Source: a virus. Taken from it: 64,000 nt of DNA. The DNA lies in IMG/VR virus record IMGVR_UViG_3300028025_003146, positions 21,742 through 85,741 of that record; one strand, 5' to 3'. The notes beneath the pieces were generated by a model that searched no databases, was not told the origin of the DNA, and saw only the letters and a program-made list of their open reading frames with translations. Of the stretch, positions 52,703-59,299 are shown piece after piece. The position numbers and the translations under genes were made by a program. Position 1 is the first letter of the stretch, and each line of letters starts with the position of its first letter.

Positions 52703-52859
52703 AATGAAAGAATACATAGAAATAATCGCAGCGAATTGCGATGAATGCGGTGGCGCAGGATTTTTATTCTGGGGAACTGAAAATAATTATGACGTAGAGC
52801 CTTGCTCTTGCGTTGATGAAATTTCTGATGAACTAACACTAGATTGGATAAATAACTAA
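52695..52859 (+). CDS. Small zinc-binding protein
   Basis: 54 residues. CDECGGAGFLFWG and PCSCVDE form a four-Cys site resembling DnaJ-type knuckles or rubredoxin-like mini-domains; the end is LTLDWINN. TAATG coupling to the next gene. Confidence 0.7.
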   Translation: MAKMKEYIEIIAANCDECGGAGFLFWGTENNYDVEPCSCVDEISDELTLDWINN

Positions 52860-53062
52860 TGTATAAAATAACTTGCGCCTATGATAGCAACGCTCCCCAC
52901 TGGTCTGCCGAATATGAAAATGAATATGGTGCGTGGGAAAACTTTTTCTTATTCACCGACTGGGGAATGGCTAACGAATACTCAACTGTAAATCTATACA
53001 CGCCAACTGGCAAATGCTATACAAAAGTTTTCTATCGTAGTGGAATGGTGGCAGTAAAATGA
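52859..53062 (+). CDS. Small hypothetical protein
   Basis: 67 residues, Tyr/Trp/Asn-rich strands (YKITCAYDSNAPHWSAEYENEYGAW, VNLYTPTGKCYTKVFY). ATGA overlap with the next gene. Not recognised. Confidence 0.72.
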   Translation: MYKITCAYDSNAPHWSAEYENEYGAWENFFLFTDWGMANEYSTVNLYTPTGKCYTKVFYRSGMVAVK

Positions 53063-53250
53063 TGACACGAAAAGATTATATTGCAACGGCTGAAATTCTA
53101 AAGTATCTCAGCAATAAAGTTCACCCCGCTGTTTTTTCTAAAACTGTTCACGACTTTGCGGAGATGTTCGCAAAAGATAATGAGCGATTTGATGTAACAC
53201 GATTTCACGAAGCGAGTGGGTATAATGTTCCTAACTTCACTTCAAGATAA
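53059..53250 (+). CDS. Small helical protein
   Basis: 63 residues: RKDYIATAEILKYLSNKVHPAVFSKTVHDFAEMFAKDNERFD. This motif (ADYxAxAxxL..FAxxFAxDNPRFDxxxFxxAxG) is a very common tiny family in phages of Actinobacteria and proteobacteria, with no known function. Coupled to both neighbours. Confidence 0.75.
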   Translation: MMTRKDYIATAEILKYLSNKVHPAVFSKTVHDFAEMFAKDNERFDVTRFHEASGYNVPNFTSR

Positions 53251-53356
53251 AGTAAAACGCATTCAGGAATTGCGTCGCAGTAATGCGGCGCAACCTGTTC
53301 GCAATAAAAAAAAATACACACGCAAAATAAAACATAAAAATAAATATTCAGAGTAA
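53225..53356 (+). CDS. Small basic protein
   Basis: 43 residues, Lys/Arg-rich (LQDKVKRIQELRRSN then NKKKYTRKIKHKNKY), probably binding nucleic acid if expressed. It overlaps the previous gene by 26 nt; no clear ribosome site. Confidence 0.42.
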   Translation: MFLTSLQDKVKRIQELRRSNAAQPVRNKKKYTRKIKHKNKYSE

Positions 53357-53401
53357 TGCATAAATATGCGGCGCCCACAAAGCTACGGGGTCGGGCGTGT
53401 C

Positions 53402-53474
53402 GTTAAGGGTGTGATCTAAAACACCCTGAAAATTTGCGTGTCGATTAGTAAATGTCAGTCTAACCTGCTATAAT
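53402..53474 (+). promoter_or_regulatory. Regulatory module 6
   Basis: GTTAAGG-N14-ACCCTGAAAATT (53402-53434). An inverted repeat AGGGTGT/ACACCCT (53406-53427) sits in the gap, centred near -64. TGTCAG (53453-53458), 10 bp, TATAAT (53469-53474); TGC precedes the -10. A GGGCGTGTCG element lies just upstream. Confidence 0.7.
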
Positions 53475-53504
53475 TCCAATATCTACTAACGAAAGAGGTC
53501 CGTA

Positions 53505-53714
53505 ATGGAACTATTTACTGTCGCTTGCTTGAACTATGAAATTTGTGGTGCTCAAGAAACTTTCGATTCAATTGAAGAATATGAAATCTATGGTGATGAC
53601 TATACCTGCGCTGAATGCTATGACGCTGAAGAAATGGAATTCTATGAACTAACTGGCTGGGCTGATTCCGACGCTCTTGCGTCTGCTGGCCACGGAATGG
53701 ATGAGGATTACTAA
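53505..53714 (+). CDS. Small acidic Cys-containing protein
   Basis: 69 residues. CLNYEIC and CAECYDAEE make a split CxxxxxC / CxxC set within a very acidic sequence, possibly a degenerate zinc ribbon. AACGAAAGAGG ribosome site. First gene of a short operon with the Gp88-like gene. Confidence 0.7.
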   Translation: MELFTVACLNYEICGAQETFDSIEEYEIYGDDYTCAECYDAEEMEFYELTGWADSDALASAGHGMDEDY

Positions 53715-53715
53715 T

Positions 53716-54465
53716 ATGTCAGAGGTCCAAGATATAATTACCCCTATGAAACTAAAACGTTCTAATGATAGAAAGGTGGCTAACCTTGTCACAAAAAATG
53801 GAAAGCAGGCCGCAATTGCTAACACGTTCGGATTACCCGCAGGAAAAGATTTTTCATGTCCTGGCGCTACGTCTATCTGCGAGACTGTTTGCTATGCAGG
53901 CAAATTGGAAAAACTCTTCAAGGGAGTAAAAACTAATCTTCTTCACAATTGGGAATTGTTACGCAATGCAGACATGGAGACCATGTATCAATTGCTTAAT
54001 GAAATGATTATTGACTTTAAAGCCGATTGTGTAAAGAAAGACGCCCCTATGTTATTCCGTATCCACTGGGACGGAGATTTCTTTAATGATTTCTATACTT
54101 ATGCCTGGAAGAATGTAATCAATGAGCACACCGATGTTCAATTCTGGGTTTATACACGTGTAAAGTCTGCAGCGCTTATTCTTAAGGATGTTTCTAATCT
54201 ATCTCTTTACTATTCTACCGACGATGAGAATAAAGAAATCGGCCACGAACTAAAAGTAAATGAAGGAATTCGCCTTGCATACTTAGGGAAGACATTCGCC
54301 TTAACCGAAAGCACAATGAAAGAATTGACGGGCAAGCCTGGCGCTAAGTGTCCTGAAAATATGAAATCAATTCCACTAATTAGCAATGCAGGTTCTGCGT
54401 GTGTATCGTGTGGCTTGTGTGTTTATGGTAAAGCGGATATTAGATTTTCTGCGAGTAAAAAATAA
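53716..54465 (+). CDS. Gp88-like phage protein
   Basis: 249 residues from ATG 53716, two bases after the previous stop; an earlier start overlaps the upstream gene without a ribosome site. SCPGATSICETVCYAGKLEK at the start, FRIHWDGDFF and a C-terminal CVSCGLCVYG match the widespread actinophage Gp88 family. The Cys pattern resembles Fe-S or zinc enzymes of the DUF5131 type. No function has been established for the family. Confidence 0.75.
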   Translation: MSEVQDIITPMKLKRSNDRKVANLVTKNGKQAAIANTFGLPAGKDFSCPGATSICETVCYAGKLEKLFKGVKTNLLHNWELLRNADMETMYQLLNEMIIDFKADCVKKDAPMLFRIHWDGDFFNDFYTYAWKNVINEHTDVQFWVYTRVKSAALILKDVSNLSLYYSTDDENKEIGHELKVNEGIRLAYLGKTFALTESTMKELTGKPGAKCPENMKSIPLISNAGSACVSCGLCVYGKADIRFSASKK

Positions 54466-54563
54466 TGGCGGATCTATTAGGTGCCATGCTAGGTGGCGGA
54501 TTAATGACTGTACTTTTTTTGCCCGTCCCTATAATAATTTGGATGATATTTAAAAGCATGTAG
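54465..54563 (+). CDS. Tiny membrane protein
   Basis: 32 residues with a Gly-rich start and one hydrophobic helix (LMTVLFLPVPIIIWMIF). TAATG coupling to the Gp88-like gene. Could be a membrane anchor. Confidence 0.55.
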   Translation: MADLLGAMLGGGLMTVLFLPVPIIIWMIFKSM

Positions 54564-54564
54564 C

Positions 54565-54723
54565 GGCGTGTCGGCTTGACAAGATCAAGCTGGCCCGCAA
54601 AGGTGCGGGGTTATCCACAGGCTTACGGCAGTTATCCACAATGCCCTGAAAATGTGAGTATTATCACAAAAGCTGCGACACGCCGAGGATGGATTAGGTA
54701 ATGTCAGTGGCTAATGGTAAAAT
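54565..54723 (+). promoter_or_regulatory. Regulatory module 7 (full composite)
   Basis: GGCGTGTCGGCTTGAC (54565-54580); hairpin CCCGCA/TGCGGG (54594-54609); DnaA boxes 54611-54619 and 54632-54640; CTTACGG-N14-GCCCTGAAAAT (54622-54653), the second DnaA box lying inside the gap; perfect palindrome TGTGA-N6-TCACA (54653-54668), centre -69.5; CGACACGCC (54676-54684), inverse of the first element; TGTCAG (54702-54707), 10 bp, TAAAAT (54718-54723). Confidence 0.78.
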
Positions 54724-54752
54724 ACTCTTATTCCAACAACGAAAGGTAACAA

Positions 54753-54977
54753 ATGTCAAATCTAATGAAAGTTCCACACACAGTAGTATTCGAGGCAATT
54801 ATTGACTTGGATAAAATCCCTGCAAACTTATTGCCTGCGCTAATTGCTCTTGATGAGAAATCAATTCAGCAAATGTGCAAGGAAGCAACACTACACGCAC
54901 TTGGTATGTCTAATGTATTACCACTTGCTAATGAAAATAACACTTGGGCTGAAGTAACTATTGCGGAAGGAAACTAA
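54753..54977 (+). CDS. Hypothetical early protein
   Basis: 74 residues: HTVVFEAIIDLDKIPANLLPALIALDEKSIQQMCKEATLHALG, a strand followed by helices. AACGAAAGGTAAC ribosome site. Possibly a small DNA-binding or regulatory protein; no motif confirms this. Confidence 0.72.
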   Translation: MSNLMKVPHTVVFEAIIDLDKIPANLLPALIALDEKSIQQMCKEATLHALGMSNVLPLANENNTWAEVTIAEGN

Positions 54978-54979
54978 TA

Positions 54980-55249
54980 ATGGGATACACAACTGCGTTA
55001 GCACTAGAAGAAGAATTAGGACTAGAAGCGGGATTAGCAATTCACTTGCAGGGTAATCACTACCCACCCGTTCCCGTATCAATGGTGCAACCTTGCATAG
55101 ATGCTATTGATGCGTTCTATGATGAGGAGTATAGTCGAGAGATTAATCTTCCTGAAGGTATCACTTGGCGAGGTCAGACTTCCTGCCCTGCGTCTGCCAT
55201 AGTAGATGCTCACCACTTAGAAGCGTGGCTACCTCAATACGAGGACTAG
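54980..55249 (+). CDS. Hypothetical early protein
   Basis: 89 residues. ALALEEELGLEAGLAIHLQGNHYPPVPVSMVQPCIDAIDAF then ITWRGQTSCPASAIVDAHHLEAWL. This family (HLxxNHYPPxP) is common in Streptomyces-type phages and is of unknown role. It starts two bases after the previous stop. Confidence 0.75.
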   Translation: MGYTTALALEEELGLEAGLAIHLQGNHYPPVPVSMVQPCIDAIDAFYDEEYSREINLPEGITWRGQTSCPASAIVDAHHLEAWLPQYED

Positions 55250-55261
55250 AGATCAAGATAG

Positions 55262-55339
55262 GCGTGTGAGATTACTCACACGCTTATCATCTCAAATAAT
55301 AAGATTGGGGTAGAAAATGTCAGACCCCTTTGCTATAAT
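55262..55339 (+). promoter_or_regulatory. Regulatory module 8: perfect CRP-type palindrome
   Basis: GCGTGTGAG-ATTA-CTCACACGC (55262-55283) is a perfect 9-bp-arm inverted repeat containing TGTGA-N6-TCACA, centre -73.5. TGTCAG (55318-55323), 10 bp, TATAAT (55334-55339) with TGC before it. It could also act as a weak terminator for the upstream gene. Confidence 0.75.
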
Positions 55340-55365
55340 AAGACCCTAACAAGAAAGGAAGCAAA

Positions 55366-55539
55366 ATGACAATAGATAACAAAGTCTATCAGGTCGGTGA
55401 TTTATTCACTACCCTGAAGTCTAAGGAAACAGGAGTAATCAAAGAGATTATTCCTAACGCATCTGGCTCGGTGCGAGTTCGTCTGGAAACAGACAACGGA
55501 GAACGCTGGACAACAGTTCTTGCCGATAGCCTAGCGTAA
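55366..55539 (+). CDS. Small SH3-like beta protein (copy 1)
   Basis: 57 residues: VYQVGDLFTTLKSKETGVIKEIIPNASGSVRVRLETDNGERWTTV, the five-strand pattern of tiny SH3-like barrels. The protein at 56135-56317 shares GDxFTTxKS..TGxIxEI and ENGLRWxxV, so they are paralogues. AAGAAAGGAAGC ribosome site. Confidence 0.75.
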   Translation: MTIDNKVYQVGDLFTTLKSKETGVIKEIIPNASGSVRVRLETDNGERWTTVLADSLA

Positions 55540-55546
55540 TAAAACG

Positions 55547-55578
55547 GCAGGGGGGTTGTCAGACCCCCCTGCTATAAT
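55547..55578 (+). promoter_or_regulatory. Module 9: TGTCAG box in the loop of a perfect hairpin
   Basis: GCAGGGGGGT (55547-55556), TGTCAG (55557-55562) and ACCCCCCTGC (55563-55572) form a perfect 10-bp inverted repeat whose loop is the promoter box and whose right arm is the 10-bp spacer. TATAAT follows at once (55573-55578). Confidence 0.78.
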
Positions 55579-55614
55579 ACTCATACCAACAACCAACCAA
55601 CGAAAGGTAATAAA

Positions 55615-56031
55615 ATGAGCAGACAAATCACAGTAAAGGTCGCAACGACCAAAGTAATCAAGGCACTAGAGGCAACTCTTGCTAAACTAGAAAATGATTA
55701 CAACACACAGGCAACAAAGGAAGCAAAGTTCGGCAAGGCGCAAGAAGCGTGGCGCAAGGAAATTGGCAAGTGGGCTATCGCTAACTTCTCAAAGGCTGAG
55801 AACCTTCGCACGAACTATCGCTCTTGGAACAACTCTCTCAATGTTGATTTTGACATCATCACAAAGGAAAGCGATTTCCCTAAAGAGCCTGAAAAGGATT
55901 TTGAGGTTATCCATCAGCACCAGTATCGTGAGATGAAAGAGGACATCACAAATGCCCTAACAATTCTCAAGATGACAGATGAGGAAACAGTAAATGCTTC
56001 TACTATGAAGCAGATTGCTAAGTATCTCTAA
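55615..56031 (+). CDS. Hypothetical early protein
   Basis: 138 residues, helical and charged (VIKALEATLAKLENDYNTQATKEAKFGKAQEAWRKEIGKW). The middle is Asn/Arg-rich and the end acidic. AACGAAAGGTAATAAA ribosome site. Similar proteins occur in many actinophages, but no role is known. The 103-bp gap after it holds a G-tract (GGTTTTGGGGGG) and an ACCGAAAGG ribosome leader without a clear promoter. Confidence 0.75.
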   Translation: MSRQITVKVATTKVIKALEATLAKLENDYNTQATKEAKFGKAQEAWRKEIGKWAIANFSKAENLRTNYRSWNNSLNVDFDIITKESDFPKEPEKDFEVIHQHQYREMKEDITNALTILKMTDEETVNASTMKQIAKYL

Positions 56032-56134
56032 ATAGGTTTTGGGGGGTTAGCACACAAAGTCTAGACACCTGAACCCAAACGACCTGAGTAAGTCGCAAAA
56101 CTGCTCAACCAACCAACTACCGAAAGGAAATAAA

Positions 56135-56317
56135 ATGTCACCAATTCTAGATACCGCTAAGGGTCGCTTCTACCGCAAGGGAGATGTATTCACAACTGGC
56201 AAATCAGGAATTACTGGCACTATCACAGAAATCGTTTCTATTCGCCCAACACTAACTAAACTAGGGCTGAATACAGAAAATGGTCTGCGCTGGGCTATGG
56301 TAAAAATCGGCGCATAA
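56135..56317 (+). CDS. Small SH3-like beta protein (copy 2)
   Basis: 60 residues, paralogous to the 57-residue protein upstream: RKGDVFTTGKSGITGTITEIV and NGLRWAMVKIG. The gene between them is unrelated, so the pair arose by duplication with insertion. ACCGAAAGGAAAT ribosome site. Confidence 0.75.
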   Translation: MSPILDTAKGRFYRKGDVFTTGKSGITGTITEIVSIRPTLTKLGLNTENGLRWAMVKIGA

Positions 56318-56323
56318 TCTAAT

Positions 56324-56359
56324 GGGGGCTAGACAAAATCTAGCCCCCAATGTTATAAT
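56324..56359 (+). promoter_or_regulatory. Module 10: hairpin and TAGACA-N18-TATAAT
   Basis: GGGGGCTAGA (56324-56333) / TCTAGCCCCC (56339-56348) with a CAAAA loop is a strong stem. TATAAT (56354-56359) follows with TGT before it. The TGTCAG box is missing; TAGACA (56330-56335) may serve as a -35 at 18 bp. Confidence 0.6.
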
Positions 56360-56386
56360 TCTTATTCCTACTAAAGAAAGAATAAA

Positions 56387-56614
56387 ATGAAAAATCGTTA
56401 TCGTGTAGAAATCTATGACGCAAACAAAGCAAATGATGTAACAATTTATTCAGAGCAAGGTGTAGATAGAGATTATCTAACTGAATTAGTTTTTTCTAAT
56501 TTGCGTAAGTTCCACGGAAGAGTAAATGCTTACGTGTATGACAATGTAAAAAAGAAAAAGGTTACAGCAATGTTCCTTGATGAAAGTATAACTAATAAGT
56601 TCAAAGCAATTTAA
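56387..56614 (+). CDS. Small hypothetical protein
   Basis: 75 residues of strand-helix-strand type (RYRVEIYDANKANDVTIYSEQGVDRDYLTELVFSNLRKF) with a basic VKKKKV segment. AAGAAAGAATAAA ribosome site. Not recognised. Confidence 0.7.
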   Translation: MKNRYRVEIYDANKANDVTIYSEQGVDRDYLTELVFSNLRKFHGRVNAYVYDNVKKKKVTAMFLDESITNKFKAI

Positions 56615-56620
56615 AGTAGT

Positions 56621-56805
56621 GGCGGGATCTTGATCGGTCCCGCCGCAGCTTTGCTAATGTCGACAATGCCCGCAAAGGTGCGGGGTTATCCACAGCCTTA
56701 CGGCTACCTGTGGAAAAACCCTGAAAATTTGTGAGATTACTCACACGGATCAATTCGGACATATTGTAACTAACCATTGATAATGTCAGACCCACCTGTT
56801 ATAAT
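56621..56805 (+). promoter_or_regulatory. Regulatory module 11 (full composite)
   Basis: Hairpin GGCGGGA/TCCCGCC (56621-56644); CCCGCA/TGCGGG (56669-56684); DnaA box (56686-56694); CTTACGG-N14-ACCCTGAAAATT (56697-56729); perfect TGTGA-N6-TCACA (56730-56745), centre -74.5; TGTCAG (56784-56789), 10 bp, TATAAT (56800-56805). Predicted start 56812. Confidence 0.78.
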
Positions 56806-56837
56806 AAACCTAACAACAAACGAAAGGTAAAAAATAT

Positions 56838-57845
56838 ATGGCTCACAATCTCGAAATGGAAAATGGCGAAGTTGCTTTCGCTCTCCGTGGCGCACCTGCT
56901 TGGCACAACCTTGCAAACCGCATCTTTGCAAAAGATGAGGAAGTTACAACTCAAACAATGCTAGATGAAGCAAAACTTTCTAATTGGAATGTTCGCTTAT
57001 CTCCATTGACCGACCACATTTCAGAATCTTGGAATGATGTATCTCAGGCATCTCTTGTCATTCGTGATAACCCATTCAATAAGGGTGTAGATGTTCTCGC
57101 AACTGTTGGCAAGCGTTACAAGCCTGTGCAGAATGAAGAACTATTTGCATTCGCTGATGCAATTCACGATGCCAATGCTGATTGCCGTTGGGAATCTGCT
57201 GGCTCACTAAAAAAGGGTAAAGTTGTTTTTGGAACTGTAGATATTCCACGCACAATGGTTCTTGACCCACAAGGCGCTAATGATGAAACTAAACTTTATC
57301 TTATCGTATGGACATCACACGATGGTTCTGTTGCTGTTCAAGCAGCCGTTACTCCTGTTCGTGTTGTATGCCAAAACACGCTAAACCTTGCAATGAAGAA
57401 TGCTAAGCAATCTTTCAAGATTCGCCACACGCAATCTGTTGAAGGTCGCATTCAAGTTGCTCGTGAAACTCTTGGGCTTGCTCTTGGATACTTTGATGAA
57501 TTCGAAGTTCAAGCAAAAGCACTTTACTCACAAGCAATCACCGATGCTGAATTCTCTAAGTTGATTCAGACAATTTATCCTAAGCCAGATAAAGATGCAG
57601 CAAAAGTTGCGCTAACTAAGTGGGAGAACAAGGTTGTTCTACTTGATGACCTTTATCATAACTCACCAACTAACGCTACAATCAAGGGAACAAAGTGGGG
57701 TGCGTTCAATGCACTAACTGAGCGCCTTGACTATTTCCGTTCAGGTCGTGGCAATTCTGAAACACTTATGGCGGGTGCATCAGGCTTTGACCCAATTCTT
57801 ACCGCAGAAAAAAATAAGTTGTATCGAATGGTTGCAACTTTCTAA
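56838..57845 (+). CDS. DUF932 family protein
   Basis: 335 residues. GAPAWHNLANRIFAKDEEVT, FNKGVDVLATVGKRYKPVQNEELFAFADAIHDANADCRWESAG and AAVTPVRVVCQNTLNLAMKNAKQSFKIRHTQ are the hallmarks of the DUF932 (phage/plasmid TIGR03299) family, widespread and still of unknown function; a link to replication or recombination has been guessed from context. This is by far the largest gene of the right-hand region, and it has its own composite module. Codon use differs from the structural genes only slightly. Confidence 0.88.
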   Translation: MAHNLEMENGEVAFALRGAPAWHNLANRIFAKDEEVTTQTMLDEAKLSNWNVRLSPLTDHISESWNDVSQASLVIRDNPFNKGVDVLATVGKRYKPVQNEELFAFADAIHDANADCRWESAGSLKKGKVVFGTVDIPRTMVLDPQGANDETKLYLIVWTSHDGSVAVQAAVTPVRVVCQNTLNLAMKNAKQSFKIRHTQSVEGRIQVARETLGLALGYFDEFEVQAKALYSQAITDAEFSKLIQTIYPKPDKDAAKVALTKWENKVVLLDDLYHNSPTNATIKGTKWGAFNALTERLDYFRSGRGNSETLMAGASGFDPILTAEKNKLYRMVATF

Positions 57846-57884
57846 ATAATAAAAATCCTAGGCAAGATTTAAAACTGCCTGCAA

Positions 57885-57961
57885 GATCTCTTAGCTCAGT
57901 TGGTTAGAGCGCTACCCTGTCACGGTAGAGGTCACGGGTTCAAGTCCCGTAGGGGTCGCCA
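57885..57961 (+). tRNA. tRNA-Asp (GTC anticodon)
   Basis: The full cloverleaf folds by eye: acceptor GATCTCT/AGGGGTC with three G-U pairs; D arm; anticodon stem CTACC/GGTAG around CTGTCAC (anticodon GTC, 57919-57921); T arm CACGGGTTCAAGTCCCGTA; discriminator G and an encoded CCA. 77 nt. It decodes GAC/GAT, useful for a gene set rich in Asp. The G-U-rich acceptor is slightly unusual. It may also serve as an attachment site, but no integrase is seen. Confidence 0.93.
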
Positions 57962-57980
57962 AATAGATTTGTCGACAATG

Positions 57981-58071
57981 CCCGCAGTATTGCGGGTGTG
58001 ATTTTAATCATACGGGGATCATAAAAAAAGCCCTGGAAATCCTTGTAAATGTCAGTGGGGTCCGCTATAAT
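57981..58071 (+). promoter_or_regulatory. Regulatory module 12, leaderless promoter
   Basis: Hairpin CCCGCA/TGCGGG (57981-57996); TGTGA-N6-TCATA (57997-58012), centre -73.5; CATACGG-N14-GCCCTGGAAAT (58009-58040); TGTCAG (58050-58055), 10 bp, TATAAT (58066-58071). Six bases then ATG 58078, so the predicted start is the A of the start codon. Confidence 0.75.
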
Positions 58072-58077
58072 ACTCAC

Positions 58078-58734
58078 ATGATGACAACCAACGGAACTAA
58101 ATATACATTCGTCTGCGACCCAGATGAATGCGACACATTAATCGAAGTAACCTGTGTTTCAGGATTCGATTTCCCTAATGGTGTGATTAAACACACATGC
58201 CCTTGTGGTAGAGAAATGTCATACATCTCTGCTACAATACTCTCATCAACAAACCAAACGAAAGAGGAAAAAATGGAAGAGACAACAACACCTGCAGTAA
58301 CAATTCCCGATACATATAACCCAAACCTGTTGGTTACCTACAAAGTAATCCGTGGTTATTCTGACCCTGAATATGCAACCGATAAGGTTACATCAATTGA
58401 ATGGGACCTACACAATGCCCGTCAAGCACAGAAGCACAATGGCGTTCTTCAAGATAAGATTAATACAGTTAAAGATATTATCACTGAGGCATACGCCGAT
58501 TCAGAAGACCAAGATACACTACGTGCAATTGCCGAAGCGCTTGGCATTGAACTAGTTCGAGAAGTTCTATTCACCGCAACTCTTGAAGTTAGCGGAACAT
58601 ATACATACAATGTATTAGATTCAGATTATGAATTGGACCTTGATTCAGAAGTCACAGATGCTCTTTACGCCGATTCAAATAACGGTAACATCACAATTGA
58701 TGACACCGAAGTTTGCCACGTAAGGGAAGCGTAA
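58078..58734 (+). CDS. Nested protein, long form with zinc-finger N-terminus
   Basis: 218 residues from the predicted leaderless ATG. Residues 1-65 contain CDPDECDTLIEVTC and HTCPCGREM, a four- to five-Cys zinc ribbon. Residues 66-218 are a separate acidic domain with its own promoter and ribosome site. A leaderless long form and a led short form from one frame is unusual. An alternative is that only the short form is real and the first promoter makes only a leader, but the unbroken 65-codon frame with a zinc motif argues otherwise. Confidence 0.68.
   Translation: MMTTNGTKYTFVCDPDECDTLIEVTCVSGFDFPNGVIKHTCPCGREMSYISATILSSTNQTKEEKMEETTTPAVTIPDTYNPNLLVTYKVIRGYSDPEYATDKVTSIEWDLHNARQAQKHNGVLQDKINTVKDIITEAYADSEDQDTLRAIAEALGIELVREVLFTATLEVSGTYTYNVLDSDYELDLDSEVTDALYADSNNGNITIDDTEVCHVREA
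58217..58238 (+). promoter_or_regulatory. Internal promoter TGTCAT-N10-TACAAT
   Basis: Box 58217-58222, TACAAT 58233-58238, predicted start about 58245. Followed by AACGAAAGAGG and in-frame ATG 58273. Confidence 0.62.
58273..58734 (+). CDS. Nested protein, short form
   Basis: 153 residues starting MEETTTPAVTIPDTYN. It is acidic and strand-rich (LFTATLEVSGTYTYNVLDSDYELDLDSEVTDALYA). AACGAAAGAGG gives a typical ribosome site. It shares its stop with the long form and a TAATG overlap with the next gene. Unknown family, likely common in small actinophages. Confidence 0.75.
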   Translation: MEETTTPAVTIPDTYNPNLLVTYKVIRGYSDPEYATDKVTSIEWDLHNARQAQKHNGVLQDKINTVKDIITEAYADSEDQDTLRAIAEALGIELVREVLFTATLEVSGTYTYNVLDSDYELDLDSEVTDALYADSNNGNITIDDTEVCHVREA

Positions 58735-58946
58735 TGTATTTTGAGTTGACTGCTCCCGATAGGCTATCTCTTGAGATGGCTTATTGGGATGCACAAATCA
58801 CTGGACTCGACCCTGAGTTTATGCCACCGTTGACATTCAATGTTGGAACTGGTAGTATAGAGAAAGTAAGTCGCATTCGTGACAAGTATAATTTAAAAGA
58901 ATCATACTGGTCAGATAGAGAAGCGACAGGATATAAGGAGAAATAA
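58734..58946 (+). CDS. Small hypothetical protein
   Basis: 70 residues from ATG 58734 (TAATG overlap). YFELTAPDRLSLEMAYWDAQITGLDPEFMPPLTFNVGTGSIEKVSRIRDKY, strand-helix-strand. Coupled to the next gene by TAATG. Confidence 0.72.
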   Translation: MYFELTAPDRLSLEMAYWDAQITGLDPEFMPPLTFNVGTGSIEKVSRIRDKYNLKESYWSDREATGYKEK

Positions 58947-59092
58947 TGTCAGATTACAAAGATGGTTTTGATGACGGGTATAAGTTTGCTCGTGAAGAGA
59001 TGATGGAAAGACTATCAGAGATTGATATTAACGATATCGATACTTGGATTCTTGACCGTCTTTGTGAAATGATAGAAGGCGGGAAACTATGA
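58946..59092 (+). CDS. Small acidic helical protein
   Basis: 48 residues (DGFDDGYKFAREEMMERLSEIDINDIDTWILDRLCEMIEGGKL). The DGYxxG..YA start is found in a common tiny phage family. ATGA overlap with the zinc gene. Confidence 0.7.
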   Translation: MSDYKDGFDDGYKFAREEMMERLSEIDINDIDTWILDRLCEMIEGGKL

Positions 59093-59298
59093 CAACCGAA
59101 GACTTAACACGATGGATCGGCTGTGATCAATGCGGTACAGCTCAAGCTAAGTATCTAATTAAACTAGTAGACGGTGAGCTTTTCTTTTGCCACCACCACT
59201 ACAATAAAAACAAAGAGGGCCTTGACAAGGTCTCGTACGAAGTGATAGACTTAAACAAAATCGAAGAAGCAGCACCTATACTAGAAACGGCGGAATAA
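59089..59298 (+). CDS. DUF7455-like zinc ribbon
   Basis: 69 residues. GCDQCGTAQAKYLIKLVDGELFFCHHHYNKN has the CxxC...CxxH pattern of the tiny actinophage family DUF7455, which includes a short strand after each knuckle. Function unknown; it is widely associated with phages of Gram-positive high-GC bacteria and supports the host guess. Confidence 0.78.
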   Translation: MTTEDLTRWIGCDQCGTAQAKYLIKLVDGELFFCHHHYNKNKEGLDKVSYEVIDLNKIEEAAPILETAE

Positions 59299-59299
59299 A

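Noticed and set aside
57885-57961. attB/attP site at the tRNA
   Set aside because: No integrase gene or duplicated tRNA 3' end is visible in the window.
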